DNA from: Alphaproteobacteria bacterium
GTDB lineage: Bacteria > Myxococcota_A > UBA796 > GCA-2862545
Assembly: GCA_020632925.1 (NCBI GenBank)
Contig: JACKER010000007.1
Coordinates: 372,001 to 436,000, forward strand
DNA: 64,000 nucleotides
Direction of reading: 5' to 3'
Within the stretch, counting starts at the first letter, position 1; every line of letters begins with the position of its first letter. Positions 53,923 through 62,136 of this stretch are shown here, piece after piece. Below the pieces are notes generated by a model. It worked only from the letters and a program-made list of their open reading frames with translations, ran no database searches and had not been told where the DNA came from. The position numbers were made by a program, and so were the translations under genes.

Positions 53923-55793
53923 GCGTCCGCCCTCTCCATCTCGAGCAGGTCACCCGCGTCGCGCGGCAGGACCAGCGCGATCGTCGTCCCTTCGCCCGGT
54001 GCCGACTCGATCTCGACGCTGCCGCCGTGGTCCTCGAGGATCTGCCTTGTGATCGCGAGCCCGAGGCCCGTCCCGGTGGCCTTGGTCGACCAGAAGGGGT
54101 CGAAGGCGCGGGCCTTCTCCTCGTCGGTCATGCCCGGTCCGTCGTCGCGGAGACTGATCCGGAGCTGATCGCCCTCCTCGGTGGCCGCGAGGACCAGCTC
54201 GTGGGCGCCGGCCTCGACCGCGTTGCGCACCACGTTGAGCAGCGCCTGCCGGACCTGGTTGCCGTCCATGGGCCACGCCTGCATCCGCGGCCCCTCCACG
54301 CGCATCCGCACGCCCGCCTGGTCGAGCTCGGCCTGCAGCAGGCGCTCCACCTCGGCCAGCACGAGCGAGGGGTCCTCGGCGTCCAGGCGAGCCCGCGGGC
54401 GGCGCGCGAGCTGGAGGTAGTGGGCGGTGACCTCGGTGAGCCGCTCGATCTCGCCGGCGACGGTGTCGAGCAGGGCCCAGGCCTCGGTGTGGCGCGCCGG
54501 ATCGAGGCGCTCGAGCTCGTCGCCGAGCATCTCCGCGTTGAGCGAGAGCGCGTTGAGCGGGTTGCGGACCTCGTGCGTGATCTGGGCGAGCATCTGACCC
54601 ACCAGCGCGAGCCGCTCGCTCCTGGCCAGCCGCTCGGACGCGCGGCGAAGATCCGTGACATCGACGGCGAGCACGATGACGCCACCGGCCCCGAAGGGCA
54701 TGGCGCGGATCTCGTGCTCGGCGTGGTCGCGGCGCAGCTCGCGCACCGAGCCGTCGAGCCATCCGCGCAGGTCTTCGGGCAGCGGCGCGTCGGTCGCGAC
54801 GCCGAAGGCACGGCTCGCGCGGGGGTTGGCGAGCGTCACCACCCCGGCCTCGACGACGAACAGCGCGTCCTCGAGGTTGTCGAGCACGCTCGCGAGGTAC
54901 CGGGAGAGCCGGTCCAGCTGCTCGGCGCGCTCGCGCAGCGCCCGGTCGCGCACGGCGAGCGCCTCGACCATCCGATCGAACTCGCGCGCCAGCATCGCGA
55001 CCTCGTCGTGGCCGGCGACATCGAGGGGACCTGGGCGATCGCCGCGCGCCAGCCGCTGGACGTGGGTGGTGAGCTCGCCGATCGGCCGGAGCGCGACGAG
55101 CACCGCGAGCAGCAGGAGCATCGCGAGCACGGCGGTCACCGTCGTGGTGGCGAGGGCGATCGTGTTGGCGCGCGCCCGCGCGAGATCGGAGGCCTCTCCC
55201 AGCGCCCGGATGCGGTTGCCCAGCAGGCCCGAGAGCTGCTCGATCTCCTCCGCGAGCACGCGGCCGTCCGTGCGGAGCGGGTCGGCGAGCGCGGCCGCCC
55301 CCTCGGCGTCTCCACGCTCGTAGGTCTGGACCAGCTCCTGGGAGCGCTGCTGGTAGCCCTTGACCAGCTCCTCGATCCGCGCGAGGTGCGCCTGGGTCTT
55401 GTGGAGCACGGCGCGCTCCTCGGGCTCGGACGACATCAGGGCCGCCTGGCGCGCGTGGACCCGGGCCTCGAGCAGGTTCTCCCGCAGCCGCTCGCCATAG
55501 ACCAGGGCGGCGCTCTGCTCGCCGGTGCCGGGACGGCGCTCCTGGCGCAGGATGCGCTGCAGGTCGGTGTCGATGCGCTGCTGGTCGCCGCGGATCTGGT
55601 CCACCTGGAGCGCGAGCGGGAGGTACCCCTCGGTCAGCAGCGCCTGGGTGTGGGCGATGCCGCGCAGCTGGAACAGCAGGAACACCACGGACACGAGCAT
55701 CGCGGCGACGACCGCGAGGAACGCGGCGACGATGCGGACCCGGAGGCTGGAGACCGGGGAGAGGCCGGGCGCGCCGCCAGCAGCCTCCGACAA
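53919..55793 (-). CDS. HAMP-domain sensor histidine kinase
   Basis: A 624-residue membrane kinase. Helices at about 19-43 and 211-234 enclose a helical periplasmic sensor region; HAMP (about 235-288) and PAS (about 295-385) follow. The H-box QITHEVRNPLNALSLNAEML, noted by its core THEVRNPLNAL, has His 407, with N-box NVVRNAVEAG, G1 DDGPGM, F-box FDPFWSTK and G2 GTGLGLAI. It phosphorylates the NtrC-type regulator encoded by the next gene. The Glu-rich sensor has no recognisable ligand pocket. Confidence 0.94.
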
Positions 55794-55796
55794 GGG

Positions 55797-56375
55797 TCAG
55801 GTCCCGGCGTGGAACGTGGCGCCGCCGCTGACCTCCGGCATGCGCCCCTCGCTGAGCTGGAGGACCGCCTTGCCGTGCACCTCGAGGATGCCCGTCGACC
55901 AGATCGCGGTCCCGTCGGCGCTGCGGATCGAGAGCCGGTGCTGCCCGGGCGCGAGCACGAGCACGGTGTCGGGCCCGGACTGCACGACCTGTCGGCCGTC
56001 GTCGAGGCGGATCTGCACCGCCGGGACACCGACGACGCGCACGGACACCTCGAACTGGTCGGCCACGGCGCTCGCGGCGGCGCCCGTGGTCTGCGTCGTC
56101 ACGCCGGTCTTCCCGGCGAGGACGTGGATGGTCGTCCCCGCGGCTGCCACGACGTCGAGATCGGTCGGGTTGCCCGCGACGTAGACCCGGACCTGGTGCG
56201 CCCCCGGCGGGAGCTCGAACTCGGCCTTGCCGGGGTAGTGGAGCTCGCCGAGCTTGACCTTGTCGACCAGGATCTCGGCCGGGACCTTGCAGTCCACGAC
56301 GAGCGGGACGGTGCCGGACGCTGCCTCCGTGGGAGCGTCGGCGGCCAGGGAGACGGAGAGCATCAGGTGCCACAT
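55797..56375 (-). CDS. Exported PEGA-like protein
   Basis: A 192-residue protein with a short signal (MWHLMLSVSLAAD). A PEGA-like block is visible: VPAEILVDKVKLGELHYPGK, then FELPPGAHQVRVYVAGN; a second, similar unit (PAVQIRLDDGRQVV, LVLAPGQHRLSIR) follows. PEGA domains are surface beta repeats. It precedes the kinase by three bases and is expected to be cotranscribed, making it a candidate input component of the two-component system. An alternative start is ATG 56363. Confidence 0.7.
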   Translation of the reverse strand: MWHLMLSVSLAADAPTEAASGTVPLVVDCKVPAEILVDKVKLGELHYPGKAEFELPPGAHQVRVYVAGNPTDLDVVAAAGTTIHVLAGKTGVTTQTTGAAASAVADQFEVSVRVVGVPAVQIRLDDGRQVVQSGPDTVLVLAPGQHRLSIRSADGTAIWSTGILEVHGKAVLQLSEGRMPEVSGGATFHAGT

Positions 56376-56462
56376 GGGGCGGCTGATAACCCGCTCGGGG
56401 AGGAGCGGGCGCGTTGCCCGGCCCTTCGGCCTGGGATACCGCTCGCCTCCCTGGAGGTCTGG

Positions 56463-57506
56463 ATGTGGGTGTTGGCGCTGCTGGTGGCCTGCACGGGGAC
56501 CGAGGCGCCAGAGGCCTCGGGTGGCGGCGGTCGAACGCCCGCGCCCGCGACCGAGCCCGTCGTCGCCACGGTCGGCGAGCACGGGTTCGTCTCGGAGTCG
56601 GAGTTCGCCGGCGCGGCCGCGCGCAAGCGGATCACGGGCGACGAGCTGACGCTGGAGGACCGCAAGGAGGTCCTGGACGCGTTGGTGACCGACGAGGTCC
56701 TCTTCCAGGAGGCCTTCGACCAGGGGCTGTACCGCGACCCCAAGGTCCGCAAGCTCATGGTCAACCTGCTCCTCCGCGAGCACGTCGGCCCCCAGCTCAA
56801 GGGCGTCGAGGTCAGCGACGAGGAGGCCAAGGCCTACTTCGACGAGCACATCGCCGACTTCCGCATGCCCGAGAAGGCGCAGGTCCGGAAGATCTACATC
56901 GGGTACGGCGACGGGGTCCGCAGCGAGGACGACGCGATGAAGATCGCGAAGGACCTGCGCACCAGAATCGTGGCCGACCCCACGAAGTTCCGCGACCTCG
57001 CCATGGAGTACAGCGAGGACGCGTTCAAGCGTCGGGGCGGGGACATGGGGTACGTCGACAACGTGCCCGAGTCGCCGTACCCGCAGGAGCTCCTCCAGGT
57101 CGTCTTCTCGATCGAGCCGGGACGGGTCTCCGAGCCCTTCCTGGCCGGCGGCGGCGTGAACGTCGTGCTGGTCGACGCGCGGCGCGAGGCGATCGAGCGC
57201 ACGTTCGAGCAGATGAAGGGGACGGTCCTCCGCCGCATGCGCAGCGAGCGCCTGACCGCGGCGACCGACCAGTACACGAAGGATCTGCTGGCGGCGACCG
57301 AGGTGACGGTCGACGAGGAGCGGCTCGCGGCCGTCCAGGTCGATCCGCGGATGGCGACCCCCATCGAGCCCGACGATCTCGGCCTCGACATGCCGGACGG
57401 CCCGGAGCAGCGGCACAAGCCGGAGCTGCTCGCGCCGGGTGAGCGCCCGAAGCACGGCTCGCCGGATCCCGGCCGTCGCCCGCGCGGCCCGCGGAGCCCG
57501 CGCTGA
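56463..57506 (+). CDS. PpiC-type peptidyl-prolyl isomerase lipoprotein
   Basis: A 347-residue lipoprotein (MWVLALLVAC, cysteine 10). A helical SurA-like N-domain (DRKEVLDALVTDEVLFQEAF, parts VLDALVTDEVLFQEA) precedes a parvulin domain at about 138-240 with VRKIYIGYGDG, MEYSEDAFKRRGGDMGY and SIEPGRVSEPFLAGGGVNVVLV, noted by its parts. Probable role: chaperoning of outer-membrane proteins. GGAGG is several bases before the ATG. A basic, Pro-rich tail (GRRPRGPRSPR) is unusual. The stop overlaps the next gene by TGATG. Confidence 0.86.
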   Translation: MWVLALLVACTGTEAPEASGGGGRTPAPATEPVVATVGEHGFVSESEFAGAAARKRITGDELTLEDRKEVLDALVTDEVLFQEAFDQGLYRDPKVRKLMVNLLLREHVGPQLKGVEVSDEEAKAYFDEHIADFRMPEKAQVRKIYIGYGDGVRSEDDAMKIAKDLRTRIVADPTKFRDLAMEYSEDAFKRRGGDMGYVDNVPESPYPQELLQVVFSIEPGRVSEPFLAGGGVNVVLVDARREAIERTFEQMKGTVLRRMRSERLTAATDQYTKDLLAATEVTVDEERLAAVQVDPRMATPIEPDDLGLDMPDGPEQRHKPELLAPGERPKHGSPDPGRRPRGPRSPR

Positions 57507-58618
57507 TGTGGTGGTGGAGCCTGGTCGCGTTCGCGCAGGGGCCCGCACCCGCGCCGGCCGCCATCCCCGCGGTGGAGGAACCCGCGGCGGAGGAACCCGC
57601 GGCGGAGGAGCCCGCGGCGGAGGAGCCCACGGCGGCGGAACCCGGGGCGGAGGAGGAAGCACCGGCAGAAGCGCCCGGGGAGCTGGAGCCCGAGCGTCCC
57701 GTCCATCGGGGGCCGAGCATCGTCGATCGGGTGGCGGCCTCGGTGAACGAGGACGTCGTGCTGCTCTCGGAGATCTACGAGATCGGCGCCGACTTCGTGC
57801 CCCAGCGCTGCCCGTCGATGGCCGACGACTGCGTCCGTGAAGCCGAGATCGAGATCCTGGACGCGCTCGTCGAGCGGACCCTGATCAAGCAGGAGCTCGC
57901 CAAGCTCGGGATGGCGATCACCGCCTCCGACGTGGACCAGGCCATCGATCGGACGGTCCAGCAGTACCAGCTGCCCGACCGCCAGGCGCTGCGCGACGAG
58001 GTCGAGCGCTCCGGCAAGCGGTGGGACGACTACCGCTCCGAGATGGAGGAGTACATCCGCGAGCAGACGTTCAAGGGCCGCGTGCTCGCGCCCCGCGTCA
58101 GCATCACGGAGGACGAGCTGCGCGACCAGTACCAGCGCGTCGCGCGCAAGGTGAAGACGCCGTTCGCCCACGTCTCCGCGCTCGGCGTCGGCATCCCGCC
58201 GGAGACCAGCCCCGAGGACGAGCAGACCATCCTCACGGAGACGGCCGACCTCGTGACCGCGCTGAACGCCGGCGAGCTGACCTGGGATGACGCCGTCCGC
58301 GACTACGACGTGGGCGTGGCGGGCATGTTCTCCGGGCTCGAGGTCACGGCCTCGTCGATCGCGGAGCCGCTGGCGCAGGTCGTGTTCGCGGCGGAGGTGG
58401 GCGTGGTCCAGGCGCCAGTCCGGATGCCGACGCCGAGCGGCGTGGACGTGCTGTTCGTCCTGCGCGTCGACGAGCTCGACGAGCGCAGCGAGGTCATGCC
58501 GTTCGAGGAGGTCCGCGACCAGCTGGAGGACCAGGTCTTCCAGGAGAAGCTCGAGCAGGCCCAGGACGAGTGGTACCAGCGGGCGCGGCGCGAGGCGGCG
58601 GTCTCGATCAAGCTGTGA
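57506..58618 (+). CDS. SurA-like periplasmic chaperone with AEEPA repeat N-terminus
   Basis: A 370-residue protein. A short hydrophobic start (MWWWSLVAFAQG) leads into a Glu/Pro/Ala repeat (AEEPA units), then a SurA N-domain: DRVAASVNEDVVLLSEIYE, EIEILDALVERTLIKQELAKLGM, noted by parts DALVERTLIKQELAKLG. A degenerate parvulin domain follows (about 225-330; AQVVFAAEVGVVQAPVRMPTPSGVD, parts EVGVVQAPVRMPTPSG). Order ppiC-surA-pdxA recalls the enterobacterial surA-pdxA linkage, which supports the SurA assignment. The stop overlaps pdxA by GTGA. Confidence 0.82.
   Translation: MWWWSLVAFAQGPAPAPAAIPAVEEPAAEEPAAEEPAAEEPTAAEPGAEEEAPAEAPGELEPERPVHRGPSIVDRVAASVNEDVVLLSEIYEIGADFVPQRCPSMADDCVREAEIEILDALVERTLIKQELAKLGMAITASDVDQAIDRTVQQYQLPDRQALRDEVERSGKRWDDYRSEMEEYIREQTFKGRVLAPRVSITEDELRDQYQRVARKVKTPFAHVSALGVGIPPETSPEDEQTILTETADLVTALNAGELTWDDAVRDYDVGVAGMFSGLEVTASSIAEPLAQVVFAAEVGVVQAPVRMPTPSGVDVLFVLRVDELDERSEVMPFEEVRDQLEDQVFQEKLEQAQDEWYQRARREAAVSIKL
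57572..57646 (+). repeat. 15-bp tandem repeat encoding AEEPA units
   Basis: Five in-frame units, GTGGAGGAACCCGCG, GCGGAGGAACCCGCG, GCGGAGGAGCCCGCG, GCGGAGGAGCCCACG and a diverged GCGGCGGAACCCGGG. Unit number can change without a frameshift. Confidence 0.85.
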
Positions 58619-59535
58619 AGCCCCTGGTCCTCACGCCTGGCGACCCGACGGGGATCGGACCGGAGATCACGTGCAAGGCGCTCGCGTCCTGGCACGGCGC
58701 GCCGGTGGTGGTCGTGGGCGACCGCGCAGCGCTCGAACCCTGGGCCGAGCGATACGGCGTGTCGCTCGTGAGCGTGAGGGAGCTCGTGACCGCGCCGGAT
58801 GGGGTCGCCGTGCTCGATCCGGGCGACGTCGCCGAGCCCGTCGAGGTCGCCTCCCTCCGCGCGGGTGTGGCGGCCTGCCTGCAGGGCCGTGCCTCCGCGC
58901 TGGTCACGGGGCCGATCCACAAGGCGCGCCTGGCGCGTCGGGGCTTCCACCACGCAGGCCACACCGGCTTCCTGGGTGAGCTGTGCGGGGTCGAGGCGCC
59001 GGTGATGGCCTTCGTGGGCGGGCGGGTGCGGGTGGCGCTGTGCACCGTCCACCTGCCCCTGCGCGAGGTCGCGGAGGCGTGGACGACCCGCGTGATCCTG
59101 CACACCGTCCGGGCGGCCTGGTCCGCGCGCCCCGGGCGCATCGCCGTCTGCGGCCTCAACCCGCACGCCGGGGACGAGGGCCTGCTGGGCGAGGAGGACG
59201 CGCGCGAGGCAGGTCCGGCGGTCGCGGCGGCGCGGGCGGAGGGCATCGACGCCCTCGGGCCGATCTCCGCCGAGGGAGCGTTCCGGGCGGCGCTGCGCGG
59301 CGACGTGGACTGGGTGGTCGCGGCGTACCACGACCAGGGGCTCGTCGCGCTCAAGTCACTGGACATCGCGGCGGGCGCCGGCCCGGCGTCGCGGTCGGTG
59401 AACTGGACGCTGGGGCTGCCCATCGTGAGGGTCGGGGTGGACCACGGCACGGCGCACGACATCGCGGGCCGCGGCATCGCCGACGAGGGGGGGATGGTGG
59501 CCGCGCTGTCCCTGGCGGCGGAGCTCGGGCGCTGA
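58615..59535 (+). CDS. pdxA: 4-hydroxythreonine-4-phosphate dehydrogenase
   Basis: A 306-residue PdxA (vitamin B6 biosynthesis; NAD-dependent oxidation of 4-phosphohydroxy-L-threonine). The start TPGDPTGIGPEI is diagnostic; TGPIHKARL, FHHAGHTGFL (metal His), VALCTVHLPLREV, GLNPHAGDEGLLG and AYHDQGLVALKSL follow, and the end has VGVDHGTAHDIAG. GTG 58615 overlaps the SurA-like stop. Members of the PdxA2 subgroup act on other substrates, but the linkage to surA favours PdxA proper. Confidence 0.93.
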   Translation: MKPLVLTPGDPTGIGPEITCKALASWHGAPVVVVGDRAALEPWAERYGVSLVSVRELVTAPDGVAVLDPGDVAEPVEVASLRAGVAACLQGRASALVTGPIHKARLARRGFHHAGHTGFLGELCGVEAPVMAFVGGRVRVALCTVHLPLREVAEAWTTRVILHTVRAAWSARPGRIAVCGLNPHAGDEGLLGEEDAREAGPAVAAARAEGIDALGPISAEGAFRAALRGDVDWVVAAYHDQGLVALKSLDIAAGAGPASRSVNWTLGLPIVRVGVDHGTAHDIAGRGIADEGGMVAALSLAAELGR

Positions 59536-59538
59536 GGG

Positions 59539-59544
59539 TACGAT
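59539..59544 (+). promoter_or_regulatory. TACGAT -10-like box, six bases before GTG
   Basis: TACGAT-CGGGCC-GTG with no Shine-Dalgarno, directly after the pdxA stop. A leaderless transcript for the cation transporter is suggested. Confidence 0.4.
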
Positions 59545-59550
59545 CGGGCC

Positions 59551-60495
59551 GTGGGCGGACACCACCACCATCACGGCGCGCACGGTCACGATCACGGGCA
59601 CGGGCACGCCGGGAGCGACCGCGGGCGTCGGGCGCTGCTGGCGGCGCTCGTGTTCAACGGCATCTTCCTGGTGATCGAGCTGTTCGTCGGCTGGTGGAGC
59701 GGGTCGCTCGCGCTGCTCTCCGACGGGGCCCACATGGTCTCGGACGTAGGCGCGCTGGTGCTCGCGCTCGGTGCAGCCCAGCTCGCCACGCGGCGGCCGA
59801 GCACGGCGATGACGTACGGGCTCGGGCGTGCGGAGGTGCTCGGGGCCTTCCTCAACGGGCTCCTGCTCGTCGCCGCCTGTGTGTGGATCGTCGTGGAGGC
59901 CGTCGAGCGGTTGGTCCACGGCGCTCCCCAGGTCCCGGGCGTCGCGGTGTTCGCGACCGGGTTCGTCGGGCTCGTCATCAACCTCGCGTCGGCCTGGTAC
60001 CTGCACCGCTCCGACGACGACGGGATGAACACGCGCGGTGCCCTGCTCCACATGCTCGGGGATGCCCTGGGCTCGGTGGCGGCCATGGTGTCGGCGGGCT
60101 TCCTGCTGGTGGGCGTGCCGGCGGCGGACCCCGTCGCCTCGCTGGTGGTGGCGGCCCTGGTGGCGGTGGGCGCGTGGTCGCTGCTGCGCGACGCGGGCAC
60201 CGTCCTCCTCGAGCTGCCCCCGCCAGGCCTCGACGTGGACGGGGTGCGCGACGCGCTGCTGGCGCTCGACGGGGTGGCCGAGGTCCACGATCTCCACGCC
60301 TGGACGCTGGACGGGCGCACGCCCATCGTCAGCGCGCACCTGGTGCTCGGGCAGGACGCGCCCTTCGAGGAGGTGTGCCGCGACGCGCACCGGTTGCTGC
60401 ACGACCGCTTCGAGGTCGAGCACGCGACGGTCCAGCCGGAGCGAGGCCAGGGGTGTCACACCGACTGCGGCGTCCGGTCCAGCGCCATCGTGTGA
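59551..60495 (+). CDS. Cation diffusion facilitator (CzcD-like)
   Basis: A 314-residue metal exporter of the CDF family. The N-terminus is very His-rich (HHHHHGAHGHDHGHGH), typical of zinc-type members. Six helices follow with the metal sites SDGAHMVSD and HMLGDALGS (H-x3-D pairs in TM2 and TM5), and a cytoplasmic C-terminal domain (VHDLHAWTLDGRTPIVSAH). It moves Zn2+, Co2+ or Cd2+ out in exchange for protons. The last residues contain GCHTDCG, a further possible metal site. Confidence 0.93.
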   Translation: MGGHHHHHGAHGHDHGHGHAGSDRGRRALLAALVFNGIFLVIELFVGWWSGSLALLSDGAHMVSDVGALVLALGAAQLATRRPSTAMTYGLGRAEVLGAFLNGLLLVAACVWIVVEAVERLVHGAPQVPGVAVFATGFVGLVINLASAWYLHRSDDDGMNTRGALLHMLGDALGSVAAMVSAGFLLVGVPAADPVASLVVAALVAVGAWSLLRDAGTVLLELPPPGLDVDGVRDALLALDGVAEVHDLHAWTLDGRTPIVSAHLVLGQDAPFEEVCRDAHRLLHDRFEVEHATVQPERGQGCHTDCGVRSSAIV

Positions 60496-60505
60496 CCTGA
60501 CGGGA

Positions 60506-61126
60506 CTACGGGTCGTCGCCCGTCCCGCCCGGCGAGCCGCCGACTGGGCCCTCGTCGCGCTCCTGGTCATCCAGGACACCGTTCTCGTCGAGGTCCTCGA
60601 ACAGGCCCGCGGTGCTCGCCACGGCGTTCGCCAGCGCGTCGTGGTCGGCATCACCGGGTTCCACCACGAGGTGGGTCCCGTCCTCCAGGCCGTACATCGC
60701 CTCCTTGGAGGGCGGGTGCAGCTCGAGGATCCAGGATCCACCGTCCACCTTCAGCGTCTCCAGCGCGACGCCGGCCTCGCCGAGGTCCAGGGTCAGGTCG
60801 ATGGTCGCCTTGCCGGGCTCTCCGTTCTCCGCGCGGGCGGCGAGGTGCAGTGGCCCGTCGAACACCGCGGTCAGCGCGCACCACTCCCCACCGGGCAGGT
60901 CGTCGGGCTCGGGCGCGAGCAGGTCGGCCTCACGCCCCACGTCCACCGTCTCGCGCTCCCCGTCGCAGAACGAGACCTCCCAGGTCGCCAGCGGCACGGT
61001 CGCCTCGTCGATCGTCAACGAAGCGCTCCGCTCCATCGTCAGACGCGTCGTGCCGGGGTTCCCCACGCCCGTCCCGCCGGGCCACATGCGCTCCGAGGAG
61101 CACGCCAGGGCCAGCAGGAGGATCAT
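60506..61126 (-). CDS. Small lipoprotein coupled to TIGR02147 protein
   Basis: A 206-residue lipoprotein with a nine-residue signal (MILLLALAC). The mature N-terminus carries GGTGVGNPGTTRL, then an all-beta body (SASLTIDEATVPLATWEVSFC, parts SASLTIDEATVPL) and an acidic tail. The GxGNPG stretch just after the lipidated cysteine is a feature I associate with lipoproteins near TIGR02147 genes (inference from memory, not checked). The ATG overlaps the upstream stop by ATGA. The family is not recognised. Confidence 0.75.
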   Translation of the reverse strand: MILLLALACSSERMWPGGTGVGNPGTTRLTMERSASLTIDEATVPLATWEVSFCDGERETVDVGREADLLAPEPDDLPGGEWCALTAVFDGPLHLAARAENGEPGKATIDLTLDLGEAGVALETLKVDGGSWILELHPPSKEAMYGLEDGTHLVVEPGDADHDALANAVASTAGLFEDLDENGVLDDQERDEGPVGGSPGGTGDDP

Positions 61127-61989
61127 GCGCCCTCCGTCCGGTCGGACAGGGGGAACATCGCGAGCTCGATCTGGATGACCTGCTCCGGAGCGTCGTCGAA
61201 GCCGTCCGCCAACGCCAGCAGCCGCTCCTGGACCGCGTCCAGCTCGTTCTTGAGCGCCCCGACCAGCCGCAAGGGGACGGACAGGGTGGCGCCGAGCAGG
61301 TGACGCTCCTCCGCCGGGAACCGGTCGATCGACTCCACGGCCAGCCCGAGCATGCCCTTGTGGTAGGCGTGGACCGCCATGCTCTGCACCTCGTGCGGCG
61401 TCGTGAGGACCGCGTCTGCCGGGCGCGGCACACCCGACTCGTCCTCCATCAACATGCCCAGCTCCAGCAGCGTGGCCAAGGCCTCCCGGGCCTGCGCCTC
61501 GGTGATCTGGGGCCGGATGTGGGCGGCAATCCAGGCAGGATCCGGATCGAAGTCTTTTCGTCCGGCCAGCTCCCGGACCACCGGGATCCACCAGCGCGCG
61601 AGGTAGGCGTAGCTGTGTCCCTCGATCCGGCGCAGCGACTGGAACGAACGCGTCGCCAGGATTCGTTCCCAGGCATTCCGGCGATCCACCGGATCCGTGG
61701 CCTGACAGAAGCGGACCAGCGACTCGAAGAAGTCGGCCTCCTCCCTGGGCAGCGACATGGCCTTGGCGAAGGCTCGCGCGGTGTCGGGGCCGATCTTCCG
61801 GTCGCCGTCCACCACGTCGCCGAACAGCCCGGGCGAGGTGCGACCGGCCAGGCGGACGAACCGGCGCTTGGAGAACGACGGATCGGCCGCGGAGCGCGCG
61901 GCGTACCAATCCCGCAGGAACGCCCGGAAGTCGAGATAGTCGTAGACGATGGGGGGGGACACGACTCCGAGGTGTACCGTCGGAGACAT
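61123..61989 (-). CDS. TIGR02147 family protein (DUF4423)
   Basis: A 288-residue protein of TIGR02147, first described as a large paralogous family in Fibrobacter. Characteristic blocks: VYDYLDFRAFLRDWYAA, SFSKRRFVRLAGRTSPGLFGDVV (parts FSKRRFVRLAGRTSPG), FESLVRFCQA and ALATLLELGMLMED. The N-terminus has a helix-turn-helix-like region, so a regulatory role has been proposed for the family. ATG 61989 is used; GTG codons at about 61962-61965 could also start it, as a GGAG lies close by. Its promoter probably lies in 61990-62050, beside an A8 tract. Confidence 0.85.
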   Translation of the reverse strand: MSPTVHLGVVSPPIVYDYLDFRAFLRDWYAARSAADPSFSKRRFVRLAGRTSPGLFGDVVDGDRKIGPDTARAFAKAMSLPREEADFFESLVRFCQATDPVDRRNAWERILATRSFQSLRRIEGHSYAYLARWWIPVVRELAGRKDFDPDPAWIAAHIRPQITEAQAREALATLLELGMLMEDESGVPRPADAVLTTPHEVQSMAVHAYHKGMLGLAVESIDRFPAEERHLLGATLSVPLRLVGALKNELDAVQERLLALADGFDDAPEQVIQIELAMFPLSDRTEGA

Positions 61990-62017
61990 GCCGGACGCGA
62001 GTTTTTTTTGGGAAACA

Positions 62018-62042
62018 CTGTTCCAACATCGCGGAGGAACAG
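62018..62042. promoter_or_regulatory. Inverted repeat between TIGR02147 and multihaem genes
   Basis: CTGTTCC (62018-62024), 11 bases, GGAACAG (62036-62042). An eight-base T run (62002-62009; A8 on the minus strand) lies between it and the TIGR02147 start. Possible operator for the minus-strand gene, perhaps autoregulated. Confidence 0.45.
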
Positions 62043-62136
62043 CATTCAACCTGGCTATGGACGCTGTTGTCGTCGTGTCCGGATGTTCTGCGCAGGTCGC
62101 CGCGGGGCCAGTTAGGCTGGCGCTGTCGGAGGGGAC

